Assembly: GCF_902635505.1 (NCBI RefSeq)
Contig: NC_045430.1
Location: 273,912,681-273,976,680 of the forward strand
Direction of reading: 5' to 3'
Origin: Sarcophilus harrisii
Lineage: Eukaryota; Chordata; Mammalia; Dasyuromorphia; Dasyuridae
Length of the DNA stretch: 64,000 bases
Under the pieces are notes generated by a model. That model had not been told where the DNA came from, ran no database searches, and was given only the letters and a program-made list of their open reading frames with translations. Of the stretch, positions 24,401 to 39,900 are shown piece by piece; within the stretch, counting starts at the first letter, position 1, and the number at the start of each line of letters is the position of its first letter. The position numbers and the translations under genes were made by a program.

Positions 24401-27400
24401 TTATTATACTTTTTTTGTACATATAGACAGAAACATCATCTTCTTAGAGAGGCAACATGGTCGTGAACAGACATGTGGTTTTGACTGGACCTAAGAGTCA
24501 GAAAATACTGGCCTGCCCAGAAACCACTGGAGAGGTTATAAGCATCCTTTGTTTGTCCTTCTCCCTACCCTGAACTCCTCAGGATCTGTCCTTCCCAATA
24601 TTCTCATCTCTCAGGATCTTCAGACTTCTCCTTAATCCTGATAATAAACCACAAGAAAACACACGAACTTTCTTTTTTTAATATAGTTTTTTTATTTTCT
24701 AAATACATGCAAAGATAGTTTTCAAGATTCACCCTTGCAAAACTTTGTGTTCTAAATTTTTCTCTCTCCCTTCTACCTCCTCCCCAAGATAGCAAGTAAT
24801 CCAATATATGTTAAACATATACAATTCTTCTATACATATTTTTACATTTATCGTGCTGCATAAGAAAAAATCCGATCAAAAAAGAGAAAAAGGAGGAAAA
24901 AAGCAAGCAAACAACAATAACAAAGGTGAAAATACTATGTTGTTATCCATATTCAGTCGCCATAGTCCTCTCTCTGGATGCAGATGGTTCTCTCCATCAC
25001 GAGTCTATTGAAATTGCATTGAATCATCTCATTGTTGAAAAGAGACAAATCCATCACAGTTGATCATCGTATAATCTTAATGTTGCCGTGTACAATGTTC
25101 TCTTGGTTCTGTTCACTTCACTTAGCATCAGTTCATCTCCAGGTCTTTCTGATATCATGATTGTTTCTTACAGAACAATAATATTGCATAACATTCATAT
25201 ACCACAACTTATTCAGCCATTCTCCAACTGATGGGCAGCCACTCAGTTTCCAGTTTCTGGCTACTACACAAAGAGCTGCCACAAGCATTTTTGCACACGT
25301 GGGTCCCTCCCTTTCCCTCCTTTAAGATCTCTTTGGGATACAGGCCCAGTAGTAACACTGCTGGATCAAAGGGTATGCACAGTTTGATAGCCCTTTGGGC
25401 ATAGTTCCAAATTGCTGTGTATTGAATGGTTGAGCTATGTAGCAGTGTATCAGTTTTCCCACATCCCCTCCAACATTCATCATTATCTTTTCCTGTCATC
25501 TCAGTCAATCTAAGAGGTGTGTACTGGTACCTCAGAATTGTCTTTGCATTTTTCTAATCAATAGTGAATTAGAGCATTTTTTCATATGATTAGAAATTAA
25601 GGACCATGCCTTAGTTCACTGTAAGGGGGAGGTCAATTCTCCCAGAACCTTCACAGCTGTGACCATTTAAAGGAGTTGCAGGTATTACCCCCGCCCTCCC
25701 AGCCTTTACTGACACAGGTGTTGCTCATGGACTGGGAATGAAATAAATTGGAGGCAGAGGGAAGAGAAGAGAGGGCAGATAACTCAACGGTCTCTCAGTA
25801 GAGAGGTCGGAAAACAGTCTCCTTGTGTCATCATCATCCTCTCACAGGAAGAGAAAAAAGGTCTACCAGAGGTAAAGCAAAGTTTTCCAACAAGAAATGG
25901 TTTTAATTTTTTCTGAAAAATGTCTGTTCATATCCTCTGACCATTTGTCAATTAGAGAATGGCTTGTATTTTTACAAATTTGAGTTAATTTTCTATATAC
26001 TTTAGAAATGAGGCCTTTAACAGAGCCCTTAGATGTAAAAAATTTTCCACAGTTTTCTGCTTTCCTTTTAATCTTGGCTGCATTGGTTTTGTTTGTACAA
26101 AACCTTTTTAATTCAATATAATCAAAATTATCCATTTTATATTTCATAATGTTTTCTAGCCATAAATTCCTTTCTTTTCTACAGATCTGAGATAAACTAT
26201 CCTTTGTTCTCTAATTTGCTTATATTATCACCCTTCCTGTTTAAATCATGAACTGATTTCAATCTTATCTTTATATAGAATGCTAGTTGTTGATCAATGC
26301 TTAGTTTCTGCCATAATGATTTCCAATTTTCCCAGCATCTTTTGTCAAATAGTGAGATTTTATCCCAGAAGCTGGAGTCTTTGAATTTATCAAACACTAG
26401 ATTATGATAGTCGTTGATTATTGTGTTTTGAGAATCTAGCCTTTTCTACCAATCATCTATTTCTTAGCCAGTACCAAATGGTTCTGATGACCACTGTTTT
26501 GTAATACAGTTTTATGTCTGGTATAGCTAGGCCACCTTAGTTTGCAAATTTTTTTTTCATTAATTCCCTTGAAATTCTTAACCTTTTGTTCTTCCATGCA
26601 TTTTGTTATTTTTTTCTAGCTCTATAAAATAATTTCTTGGCACGGAATAAGTCGATTAATTTAGGTAGAATTGTCATTTTTATTCTATTAGCTCAGCCTA
26701 CCCCATGAGCACTTGATATTCTTCTAATTGTTTAGATCTAACCTTATTTATGTGGAAAGTATTTTGTAATTGTGTTCATATAGTTTCTAGCTTTGTCTTG
26801 GCAAGTAGAATCTCAAGTATTTTACCTTAGATACAGTTATTTTAAATGGAATTTCTCTATCTCTTGCTGCTGAACTTTGTTGGTAACATATAGAAATGCC
26901 AGTGATTTATATGGAGACTCTCTTCTATATATGTTGTCCCTCCCAGTTAGAATGTGAGTTAGTTGCGAACAGAGATTCTGTTTTACATTTTGTATTCTCA
27001 GTGCTGGGCAAAGAGCACTTGATAAATAATTTTGTTTTGTTTTCTCACTTTCCTCATTTATAAAACGGGGATAATACCTGCTTCATAGAATTGTTGATGG
27101 GGCTCAAGAGAGCTGAAAGTTAAAAGGTGCTTTTAGAAATCTTAAGGAGCTAAATAAATATCGGATTTTATTGTTATTCTGTATTCTGGCTGCCAAGATG
27201 AATGCTTTGTTGCCATTTGCTTTTATCAGGGGCAGTTGGTGCACATGGTAGATATTTAAGACATGCTTATGGACCAGATTACTGAATGTCCAGGCAGAAT
27301 ACTTGACAAAATAGTCAAATGGCTAAATAGACCTGTCCTAGTGAAATAGGCACTTAGTACAGGTTGCATCCCCACATAAGTGCAAGTTCTGTGAGGGAAG

Positions 27401-27870
27401 CTGTTGGTCATTTACTTGTATGTTCATTGGACTCCCACAGTCACTGGTACATAGTAGGTGCTCCATAAATGTTCATTGTTTAGGACTGGATTTAGTAATC
27501 AACTCTTCAATGTCATAAAATCCCATTTCTTAGTACCAATGTGAGATACTAAAATTTTTAGTTTAGTTTAATCACTATGTGTGTGTATATAATATTTTAG
27601 CTTAATTTAGTACCAAAAATAAGGATTTTTATATAGTTATGAATCATGAAAAACTGTCATCTCAAAGACATCAATATTGTAGGAGCAGCAGAAAGACACA
27701 GTAGATACCAGTAGGCTGAAATATATCTCCAAGGAAGACTTCCCCCAACGAAGTGGCCTAAAAGGCATCCTCATGGCAGCTCAAGCAGGTATTCAGGATC
27801 AGGGGTCATAGGTGAATGAATGAATGGAAGAATGGATGGATGACCCATCAAGATCTACAAGATAGTTAAA

Positions 27871-27905
<35 letters not shown>

Positions 27906-30900
27906 AAGACTTCCAGATCCTCAGGGGAGGATTCCTGTACAGGCGTGGATAGGAATTTAACAAGATAAGAAGGCATAGAGGGCCCATTATCTGACTGAAG
28001 ATTACTTCCTTGAGGTAAAGAACTCTTTTATTTGTATATTTTTCAAACCCATTGTCAAGCTCGGGACCTGGCAGAAGGAGGCCCATGATAAATCTGTGCT
28101 GATTGATAGATGGAAGGATGGATTGATATACCCCAGGGAAGGTGATGTCCATAACCATGAGATCATACATTCCATGGAAAAAAAAGAGAATTTCTCTATG
28201 CTTAAGGGAGAGACTTTAGATTTCTTCTGTATCCCCCAGAGCCTGATGGGATGCTGATCACATAGTGCACACCCGGTAAATCTCAATGAACCAAACAGGA
28301 TTTGACAAAGACATGAGGGCGGGACAGTTTTCCTCTTAGTGAAGACTTAAACAGAGGAACAAAATGATGAAAGAAGTCTTAATATAAGATAAATCCAATG
28401 GGATTGGGAAGGAGAGAATATGTCATGGCCTCCTTCTGAAAGCACAGCCAGAGAGGAACTGGAAGGTGAACGGAAGTAGAAGGTTAATGGAAGGGATGTG
28501 TGGTCTAGAGTACAAAGCAACAGAAAATGGACAGAGGAGCAAGATAAACAGCAAGAGCCTGGGAGAGACCAGTGCGTGAGCCTCCAGTCCACCCCAAAAC
28601 CAAATCTCCGTAGCTTGAAATCTGGCTCATTTTCTGCTGACCATTCTGGCTCCCGCCCTCTGCCATGCTGCTTACCGATGACATAATTCTTTGTCTCCAC
28701 CCAGCCAGGACGGGCTGAGACACGGGAGTGTGAGCTTGTTGGCAGCAATCAAGGCAGGACATGATGCCAAGGGTTCAAACTGAGTAGTGGAAGCTAGAAT
28801 GGAAAGGAGGGTGTGACTGAGGTGAAAGATATTGCAAAGGAAGACTTGGCAGGAGCTGGTGACTATTTGTGGAGGGCAATCAGTGAGGTTCTTCTCATCA
28901 TAGTTTTATATTTTTGTCACCCTTTCTACTTCTCTTAAATCCCTAGCATTTTGATCTGTCATGCCCATTTTTGCATGAAAACAATCCCCTTGGTACCTTC
29001 AATTTTATTGAAAGAGATCCATTACCTTTCTCATTGTATTTTTTTTTTTTCTATTTCTTTTTATAGCTCATTCAAGAAAACCTTCCCATCTCTCCTTGCT
29101 ATTTTCTGGAATTCTGCATTCAGTTGGCAACATCTTTCCTTTCCATTTCACTTTCACTTCTTTCCTCAGCTACTTATTAAAGCCTCACCAGGCAGCCATG
29201 TTGCTTTTTTGCCCTTCTTTTTCTTCGCTGCCTCCTGTACAATATTATGAGTTTCCGTCCACAGTTCTGTAGGCACCATATCCAGCAGTTATATTCCAAT
29301 ACCCCCAAACTCCCCAAACTCTTACCCACTTATGTATCGCAGATGTCAGTTACAGTCTCAAGATCAAGATTTTCTTTTAACTCAGTTCTCCCCTTTGGGG
29401 ATCGTTGCCTCGTTCTTGCCACTGATCTCAGGGGGACCAATGCAGACTACTTAAGTGCATTTGCCTTTTGTAACAGCGGCATTTCTGTAGAGTTTTCAGG
29501 TTTGGGAGATAACTTTAAATAATGCTGCCTCCTTGGGTCCTCCAGCCACCCTGTTGTAGGGGTAAGTAGGTGAAGCCATTATTCTTATCAGGAAAAGGAA
29601 GCCAGGATAAGTGAGATTATTCACCCAGGGTCACCACACAGGTAGTATCTAAGGAGACACCATGTAGAGTCATTTTGTCAATCACTGGATTGATCTTGCT
29701 AATTATTCTTACCCGATCATTGCCTAACATAATGACTCGCAGACCCTGGTAGAATATTTGATTTTTTCTAATCTCCTATATTATTTTAATTCCTATTAAG
29801 AATATTTCTCAAAAACTAGCCTTATGGAAATGTATAAAGAAAATTAAAAATATAAGTATCTTCCCCCTACCCTGTCCCTAAGGATTTACTGGAGAGGATG
29901 GTCTCATGTTTCTGGTACAGTCTTTCATTTTAAGAAAGCCTAGTTTAGAATCAAGCTATTTCAGTACTCAAGGCCTCCATTACTTTGTTTTAGGGCAAGC
30001 CCTCCACGGACACTGATCACCATCCTTCTGTAACTTAATAGATGATCTTTCATGAGGTCCTATGGCCAGCCTGGTGATAAAATTTCCTGTCCTTCAGCCA
30101 GCAGTATTGTCACTGGCCAATACTTAACTTGATAGCAGACACTGTCCCCTTCTGGCAAGAGCCACCGTGAACCCAAGGTCATCTTCATGCCAAGAAGAGA
30201 TCTCAGAGCGTCGTGGAGAATAGAAATCAGACTAAGGACAAAAATTGACTTTCAACCACTCTTTTGAGGAATGGGTTCTTGCTGTCTCTGGAGAGAACTC
30301 GGATTTTAAATATTCTTTTTAAATGTTGCCTAATGTTAAAACATTGCCTAAGATCATGTTTCTCCAGAGAAGTGAACATTTGGGTTAAATGAAGGATCCC
30401 TGTCATTTATATTAGAGTCACTGGGGGGAAATCCAAAGCATGTTTGCTCCCCGTCGGATGAGATCATGTCTGTAAAGTACTTTGCGAATCTTAAAACATT
30501 ATTGAGACGTCTGTTATTCAGCTCAGGGACTTCTCTGCAGGGAGAGATGAAGACGGTGGTGGTGATATCAGGACTTTAAAGGTTTCTAAAGTGCTTTGCT
30601 TTATATTCCTGCTGGTCCTTGAAACAACCCAAAATGATTTATCATTTAGGCAGCAACGTTATTCAGTGACTACAGTACTAGACTTGGGGTTAGGAAGACT
30701 GAAGTTCAAATCCTAGATCGGACTTGTCCTAGCTATGTGACCCTGAACAAGTCACTCACTTGCCACGAGATAAGTCAGTTGTGAGGACTATTATTACTGT
30801 GCCCTGCCCCTTGGAGTGAACTCGCACGCCCTGGTAGAATATTTGACTTTTTCTAATCTCCTTTGTTATTTTAATTCCTAATCAGAATATTTCTCAAAAA

Positions 30901-33900
30901 CCAGCCAGGTGGAAATGTATTAAAAAAATTAAAAATATAAATATCTTTCCCCCCCCCCCCACCCTGTCCGCAAGGATTTACTGCAGAGGAGAGGATGGTC
31001 CTATATTTCTCGTACAGTCTTTCATCTTAAGAAAGCCTAGCCTAGGATCAAGCTATTTCAGTACTCAAGGCCTCCATCACAGCTGACATTTCCATGATTC
31101 TTTAAGGTTTGGGAAGCACTTTGCCAAAAGCCTCAGTTTCCTTACCTGTAAAGTGAGGATAATAATAGTACTTATATCACAGGGTTATTGTTAAGGACTA
31201 AGTGTGATCATGTCTATAAAACACTTTAAAAACAGGTATCATTGGGCAGCTGGGTCCACAGTGGATAGAGCACCAGCTCTGAAGTCAGGAGGACCTGAAT
31301 TCAAATTTGGCCTCAGATATTTCCTAGCTGTGTGACTCTGGACAAGTCATTTAACATCCCAATTGCCTCAGGGAGGGGAAAATAAAACAGGAACCATTTC
31401 TCCCATTTTCTTGACTGTTTCTCATTTAAAAATACAACAGCCTATGTCTACACTGGCATCTGAGTTTTGATTTGTTTTTTTCCCCGGAATTTTCAGGTAA
31501 TCCATATCGACATGAGATCCTGAAAACCATTGATCCCCGAAAGAGAGTCTTGCATTGGCCTGGGCCGAGCACATACTACAACGTAAGTGGTTCCAATGTT
31601 TTTTCCTGAAATAAAGCCAAGCACATTTGGATAAAGTGGCTCTGGGATCAAGGAACCTGGGTTCAAATCTCCCTCTGATGCTTCCTACAGAAGCATCCTG
31701 GATAAGTCATGTCATCTCAAGTCAATTCAGTTCTTTGGACCTCTGTTCCCTCATCTGTAAAATGGGAGGGCTAGACTAGAAGGCCTCTGCGGTCCCCTCC
31801 CGTGAACTAGTATTTGTTCATTCAGAGTTGAACAGATCCTGGTGTGGAAACCCAAGTTCCATTCCAGCAGGCTAAGCTGGTTCCAGTATACAAAAGCAGA
31901 ATTGAGAGGGTAATGGGGAAGGATTCTGAGGGTTATCCAAGGGAGAAATGCTGTGGGAGGCTGGGAAAGTCACTCATCTCTCACAACCTAACAGTCTGTT
32001 ATCACTCCCATTGTCATCACAGCCTTTCTCTGTAGACAGTCACCACATTGCATGGCTGACCTTTCTATGGTGCTTTAAAGGTAAGAGCCAGCTCCATGTC
32101 TGGCCACTGGACCCAGAAGGCTCCAGAGGAAAAAGTGAGGCTTGTGATTTTGTATAGCCCTACAAATGACATTTACCTGCGTGTCGTGGCGTCAGGTCCC
32201 CCGGTGCCATGGCCCTCTTCGAGAACAAAGGACAAACAACAAAAGCTTTAAGGATACAGGGTGGGGAGACTCAGAATATTAAAGAAAGAAAGAGTGAAAA
32301 GCTTGGGATACCTGAACTTGAAAGAAAACCAACTAATTACAGGCAGGCTTCTAGTCAGGAGCTCCAAGGCAGGAGACAAGAAGGCCAGGCAGGATTACCA
32401 GGATTGGGTTCCAGAAAGGATGGCTTTTAATGTTCTGGGTGAATTTAGGATGTGTCTTCCTGACCCCAGACCCAACACTGCATCCACTGTCCCCCAAATA
32501 ATAATGTATTATTTAGTTATTCAGTCGTTTTAGTTGCGTCCACCTGTTCATGCTATGACCCCTTCGGATTTTCTTGGCAAAGATACTCTAGTGGTTTGCC
32601 CTTTCTTCCTCCAGCTCATTTTACAGATGAAGAAACTGAGGCAAACACTAGGGACTTGTCCAGTGTCACAGAGCTTGTAAATGTCCAGGCTCTTTAACCA
32701 CAATTCTATCCTACTTTTCTTCATCTTGGTAAGAATGAAAAATTCCTGAGTCACATCAGTAAATGTGCCCCAAGGGGATCATAGCATCCTGGATTCAGAA
32801 CTTTCAAGGGACCTCAGAGACCATCTATTCCAACCCTCTTGTTTTAGAAATCAGGAAATTGAGGTACAGAAGGTTGAGTCACCCAAGGCCACACAACTAT
32901 TAAACTAGACCCAGGATTTTAGCCCATTTCCTCTGCTTTTGAGATCAAGCCCATTTTCCAGTGTACCATGCTCCTTTCCACTAGGGAGGAGGTTTGATTA
33001 CTCAACTCATTGGAAAGAACACGGATATTATTTCTGGGAACCTAGGACAGAGCATTGAAATTTCCTAGGAAGATTTTTATGGGTTCCTTCCTCACATGTT
33101 TATATTTGTCTCCTAGTTTTCTCCTATGATTTTCATCTTTAAAATGCTCTCCTTGTATGTAGTTGCCCTGTGGCCATTAGCAAAGCTCAGTCTACTCCAG
33201 AAACCAGAGACCTGTGTTCTGACCTTTGTCCCTCATGAGTGTACTGGCTCAGCCCCAGAATCCTCTCCCAGTTAAATATAGCCAGCTCCCATTTCCTGAT
33301 TTCTGAGCCTTCATGGTTGAAGAAGCAAAGCTATAACTAGCAATTTGGGGGGCACCCACATTCAGGGCAAACAACATGAAACTACCTTCGATTCAACTTT
33401 GTAATTCACAAATGAGACCAGAAGTAATGGAGAGCTGTTCAGCTAAATGGGAAGGGGAAATAGTTACTGTCGTGGTTGTAAAAGCTCAGAGTTGGAATAT
33501 GATCCTCTCGGAGGTCACGGGATTCCAACCACAGAATTGGAATCCCGTTTTCTTTCCACCCCCCTGGAGATGGGGAAAGGAGAGCTACCATATAGTCTGG
33601 AAGGGCAGTAGAATGGCCTTGGATCAGAGGGGTTATCTCTGCTTAGAGAGATGAGGCAAGATGGAGAAAAGGGGAACTCCTGGGGGGAAAATGCAGAAGT
33701 TTGGGTTTATGGGAAGGAGGAAGAGAGAATACTAGAACCTAATTACATCATGTAAATATGATCATGAAAATATTGTGATAAAATAAACAATAGTTAATCT
33801 TAATGACTAGTGTCATTAGATAATATAAATCTTTGGTTTGTTTTTTTTGTTGTTGTTGTTTTGTGTGTGTGTGTGTGTGCGGCAATTGGGGTTAAATGAC

Positions 33901-36900
33901 AAGTCTCATAGCTAATACTCATTAAGTATCTGGTATTGCATTTGAACTTGGTTCTCCTGACTTCAGGGCCCATATTCTATCCACTGTGCCATCTATCTGC
34001 TCCTGATAATAGAAATCTTAATATCCTGTAACTTAATTATTATCATGAGTAAATGAAGGAACAGTTATTAAGTGGTTGTCATGAACTAAGCATTATGATA
34101 AGTGCTGGGGATATAGCAGCAAAAAAACAAACAATCTAGACTCCTTTGCCTCCTCCATAGCTCCAAGCAAGATCACCCATTGGTCCCTCTAGAAGTAATG
34201 AGAATTTATTTAGGATCCGTTCCACTGTCATTCTCCTTATGTCTAACCCAATCTCCATTTCATTTCCTCTAGTTGTTAAAGGAGTGAATGAATAAAACAA
34301 TAAATGAAAAAAGTATATATTAAAGAGGGATGAGTGAAACAATAAATGAAAAAAGTATATATTAAGGACGTATTGTTCGCCAGGCACTGAAATACATGAA
34401 AGCAGCATGATTCCTGCCCTCAGTGAACTTAATAGGAAAGACAACACACAGAATGTGAAAGGGGATTTGGGGTACCAAGCTTGGTTTGGGGCAAAGAATA
34501 AGGCAAAGGCTCTCTTTTGAGACAAACTCAGACATGGTAACAGCAAGATTGTGTCGTGATCATCTACGATAAACTTAGCTCTTCTCAGTAATGCAGTGAT
34601 CCAAGACAATTCCAATAGACTTGGGATAGAAAATACCATGTGCATCCAGAGAGAACTGTGGAGATTAAATGCAGATCAAAATTACTATTTTCCCTTTCCC
34701 CCCCCCCCTACTGATAGTTTTCCCTTTTTGTTTTGATTTTTCTTTCTCAACATGTGACTCATGGAAATATATTTAAAATGATTGTATAACCTATACCAGA
34801 TTGCTTGCTGTCTTGGGAAAGGGGAAGGGAAAGAGGAAGAAGAGAAAAATTTAGAACTCAAAATCTCATAAAAACAAATGGTAAAAACTATCTTTATTTT
34901 TTATAACAATAGGTTTTTATTTTCAAAATATATATAGAAATAGTTTTCAACTTGCAAAACCTCATGTTCCAAATTTTTCTTCCTCCATGACCTCTAATCC
35001 TTTCCCTAGATAGCAAGTAATCTAATATATGAAAATTGTTTTTTATTAAAGTTTTTTATTTTCGAAACATATCCATAGTTTTCAACATTCACCCTCGCAA
35101 AACCTTGCATTCCATTTTTTTTCTCCCTCCCCTCCCACCCCCAGATGGCAAGTGATCCAATATATGTTAAACATGTGCATGTTAAACATTTTATATATAT
35201 TATATATATATATGACTGTCTTTATATGTAATTGAAAAAAATACTATTAAGAGACGGGGCTCAAGGAAGGGTTCCCCCCTTTTTTTATAGCTTTTTATTT
35301 ACAAGTTATATACATGGGTAATTTTTCAGCATTGACAATTGCCAAATCTTTTGTTCCAATTTTTCCCCTCCTTCCCCCCCACCCCTCCCCTCAATGGCAG
35401 GTTGACCAATACATGTTAAGTATGTTAAAGTATAAATTAAATACAATGTAAGCATACATGTCCTAACAATTATTTTGTTGTACGGAAAGAATCAGAGTTT
35501 GAAATAGTGTACAATTAGCCTGTGAAAGAAATCAAAAATGTAGGCAAAGGAAGGGTTCCTTTTAGTTGTTTTTCTCTCTATGGATATCCTTCATATTCTC
35601 CAAAACATTGATCTACAATGCTGTTTTAATCATCTCTATCACTCAATCAATCATGCCCTCATGCCTGTTCAGAAATTTTCAATAATTCCCTGGTACTTAA
35701 AAGATCAGGCCTCCAGAATCCCAAGAAGCAGTGGGGATTGGTAGATAAAGTGCTTTCTTGGAGTCAGAAAGACCTGGCTGTGTGACCCTGGGCAAACCAT
35801 TCGACTCTGTGGACCTCAGTTTCCTCATTTATAAAATGAGGGGTGGGCTTCTATGGCCTCTAAGATCCCAGTGCTAAATCTGGGCCCCTGTGAGGCTCAG
35901 GCTTCTCCCTGTTCCCCATCCAGGTTTCATCTCCAATTTCCCAGCACTCCCTCGGGAGGTTCTGCTCTTACCAAACTGATGTGCTCACTGACCCCTATCA
36001 TACCTCGTCTTGTCGAACCTGTATCAGGTGGTTTATGCTGTCGCTGTGCTCAGCATATCCTTCTGGCCAAACAAAATCCAAACTATCCTTTGAAGGGTCA
36101 AATCTAATCTCAAGAATAATCATAGTTATTGTGATTAATAATAGCATAACAAGTGATATTTCCAGAGCTCTTTCTTTATGCTAAACTCTTTACAAATATG
36201 ATATTTGATCTGCCAACCATTATTGGGAGGTAGGTGCCATTATTATCTCCATTTTACAGATGAGGGAACTGAGGCGGAGAGAGCTGAAATGACTTGCCCA
36301 GGATCACATAGCTAGGAGGTGTCTGAGGCTAGATTTTAATCCCAGTCCAGAGCATCCAGTGTAAAACCTTCACTGAGGGCGATGTGATACATTAGAAATA
36401 ATGAGCTATATTATAGCTCCTGTTCCTCGATACTGTTTTTTTTCAGCCCCCACCCTGCTGACTCAGGGCCAACCCATCATGCACTGTGATCCTCAGCTGG
36501 AGTCGGCATCTCCCTGCATTTTGCTTTTCTTTCTTCTGCCCTTGTCATCGATGGACTTTGTTTATTTGCTCTGGATCACTTCTTGGCTAAGGGCCCTTGG
36601 ATTTCTGCTTCCACCTTCCCAGGTGCAAGCCAGCCTCACCGCCCCCATTGTGGACGGGTGGCCCAGTCTCCGGGACATCGAGGCAGCCCAGAAAAGTTGT
36701 TTACTAGGCAAAGCTTAACTTCCCCAGCCTGTCATCTTCCTTCAGCCTCCTGGATCCAGGACATTTAATATCTGCACCCCATGCTTCCTCCCTAGGATGG
36801 CAGGCCCCCTTTCACTTCCTTTCATGCATCCTCTCCCATTCAAACATATGTTTCTTAAGGGCAGAGACTATTAAGTTTATATATATGTATCCCACAACCT

Positions 36901-39900
36901 GGCACACAACACACTTAATAAATGCTTTATTTCACTATCCCAATTCAAATTCTATCAAGTCAAATAACCATTAATTAAATACCCACTGTTTATAAGACAG
37001 CTTTCCCAAGCCAACATGAGTGTCCTGATTCTTCCCCATCTCTTTCTAAAGCTTACCCAACATCCCTTTCTTTATGAGGATGTTGCCAAAGATGACAAGG
37101 ATTCAGAGGCTATCTTTCCTGGGAGTATTTAATAGGAAAATTAGTAAGAAAATCTTAATAGGAAAAGAGGCTAATCCTTCAAGCACAGGGACAATCTGCA
37201 GAGCCACCACCTTATGGCCTGGGCAGAAGGCAGAAGGTGGGAGGAGTTAAACTTTACTCATTTGCCCAAGGATGGATGTTGGGCTACTCCGTGGGTAGCC
37301 ACCCTCTGGAAATGAGCCTTTGACCCACTACACATGTTCTTCCTGATTCTAATTACCTGTGCTGAGTATCACAAGATGAATTTAATTTATAAGTCTTGAG
37401 AAACTTAAGATAGAATAATAAATCGGTGATTAAGATTAAAGAGTGAATAAGTAATAATTCTACAGGCACACCATTGTTCCAGGGCTTTAGCTTACTTGGC
37501 TTGGCTGGTCCTTAAAAAAGTTAGTCTGTCACCAGGGCCATCTCCCTAGCCCTTACAGTGGTGTAGGTGACCTGCCTGTGCCAGTTCACTGGCAGAGTGT
37601 CTGAGAGGTGAGAGACTCACCTCTGTCATCAGGAGGCAATGAAGAAGAGGACTTTTATAGACATTCATATTCTACAGGCATATATAACACTTATGTTCCA
37701 CTAATTATAAATCAGTTGCATTAGTATTTTATATTTTTCATTTATCTTTAACGTAGATAATTTTTATAGTTCAGATAGATAGATTTTTATCTTTCAGATT
37801 TTGCATTTTATATTTCTTTTTCAGATTTTATATTTATTTTTCAGGTAGGTAAATAGATAATTAATAGACAAATGAATGGATAGATGGATGGGCAAACATA
37901 GACAGTCTGATAAATAGAGGGCTTGGTGATTTTCTAGATGAATAGCTAAGTAATTGGATATCCAATCTGCTAAACAGAGGCAAGAAAAAGATGAAAATCA
38001 TTCCCTGCTCTCATGTGAACTGTTGTTTTTCTTGCATCTGGGTTGAAGGCGTCTCCAATTATCCTCATCTGGAGAGTTCTGGTGTGACACTCCCAGGGGC
38101 CAGTTTAGCTGCCTCTTGCCAGTCAGCAAGTTTTGCACTAGTTGGGATTCAAGTATAGGTATCCCCCAGGTTACTGACAGAAGACTGAATCATGGTGCTG
38201 TGAGCACTACAGTGGTCCTAGAGGCCATAGGCTCCGAATTGGTCCTTTCCACTATGACACTGGTCCATCAACTTCAGTCATATAAGTATACATATTGCTG
38301 TACAGCCCTAGAGAATATAAAGTTCCTAAGAGAATGAACATAGAAAAAAGCATTTATTGAGCACTTGCTATGCCAAGGACTGTGCAAAGAATTAGGGATC
38401 CAAATACAAAAGCAAAACCATTCTCTACCCTCAAGAGGCTTACAGTCAACTGGGAGAAACAACAGACATAGGGCATAATGGCCAGAAATGGGGACTTTGG
38501 TCAGAAAGCTACAGAGATATTAAGTAGGGCCATAGTCCAGGAATGGTGACTCGCCCTATTCAGGAACAATGGCAGGAATAACTTAGTCATGGTTAATTAT
38601 TCTATGATGAATAGAAGGGAGAAGGAAAGGTATATTGTCAAGGAGGTTGTGGAGGAAGAGGTAGCCAGAAGAGAAGAGGAGTGAAAGATAAAAGTGAGGG
38701 ATGCTGGGGGAATCTCCTAAAATCATGTTCTGGGGCAAAGCTTCTTAAAATCATGGTTCACCGTGTCGTACACAACAACAGCAAGATTATACGATGATCA
38801 ATTTTGATGGACGTGGCTCTTTTCAACATCGAGGTGATTCAGACCAGTTCCAATGGTCTTGTGATGGGGAGAGCCATCTGCATCCAGAGAAGGGACTGAG
38901 TGTGGATCACAACATAGCATTTTTGTTGTTGTTGTTTTGTTTTCTTGCGTCATTTTCTTTCTCATTTTTTCCCCTTTTTGATCTGATTTTTCTTGTGCAA
39001 CCCGATAAATGTGGAAATACAGATGGTAGAACTGCACCTGTTTAACTTATATTGGATTACTTGCCCTCTAGGGGAAAACGTGAGGGGAGGGAGGGGAAAA
39101 AATTGGAGTACAAAGTTTTGCAAGGGTAAATATTGGAACTATCTATGCCTAAATGGGATTTTTGAACTACACAATTTGAATATGTGAATGTTTAGGGCAC
39201 TTCCACTGCAGATTAAGCAAACACTGAGAATATTGCAAGCCCAAACTTTACTGAGCCTCATACAATGATCTTGGAAAGTTTTTACTAGTCTCAGTGATGA
39301 AAGAAGCAAGCTAGGCTTTTTGATTCTATAACTTAAAGCTACACAGATTTACAAAAGCACAGATACTGAGGACTGGCTAATTTGGTAATTCTCATTGATC
39401 AGATTATGGTTATTGGAAACACTTCAGGAGAAAACCAGACAATTCACTTGGTGCTAAGTGTCCTAGCTGAAGGCTTCTGGGGCCCTGGCATTCCTAACCT
39501 CATGATGAAAATAAGCTGACTGATCCTGGTGGACCACACTGCACTTGAGTTTTACAATGCCAGAGAATTCCTCCCAAAGAAACAGCTTTTTGGTCTCTCT
39601 TGCTGGATTTCAAATGGGTTTTGCTCTTGTTTCCCATAATTCCACCGAGCTTATTGTTATATGTTTGAGTCCTAAATGTTGCTTCAAAATATTAACTATT
39701 TTAGATTGATTGGTTCATGAAGGAGGAGGGGGTAGAAAAAGAGAGCGCTAGATAATATCCATTAGGTCCACACAGCAGTGTTTTTAATTTTTTTTAAATG
39801 ATGAGTTTCCAGCTTTCTGTATATTTGCCTTTTATGTTAAACTAATGGAGTATATATAAACTGTGCCTGACACTTTTTGAGGAATATGTGGGTTACTGTC

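Noticed and set aside
31244-31395. Possible tRNA gene from the tRNA-like head and GAGTTC/GAATTC-type box
   Set aside because: The sequence continues into a CORE-SINE body found many times in the window; no full cloverleaf.
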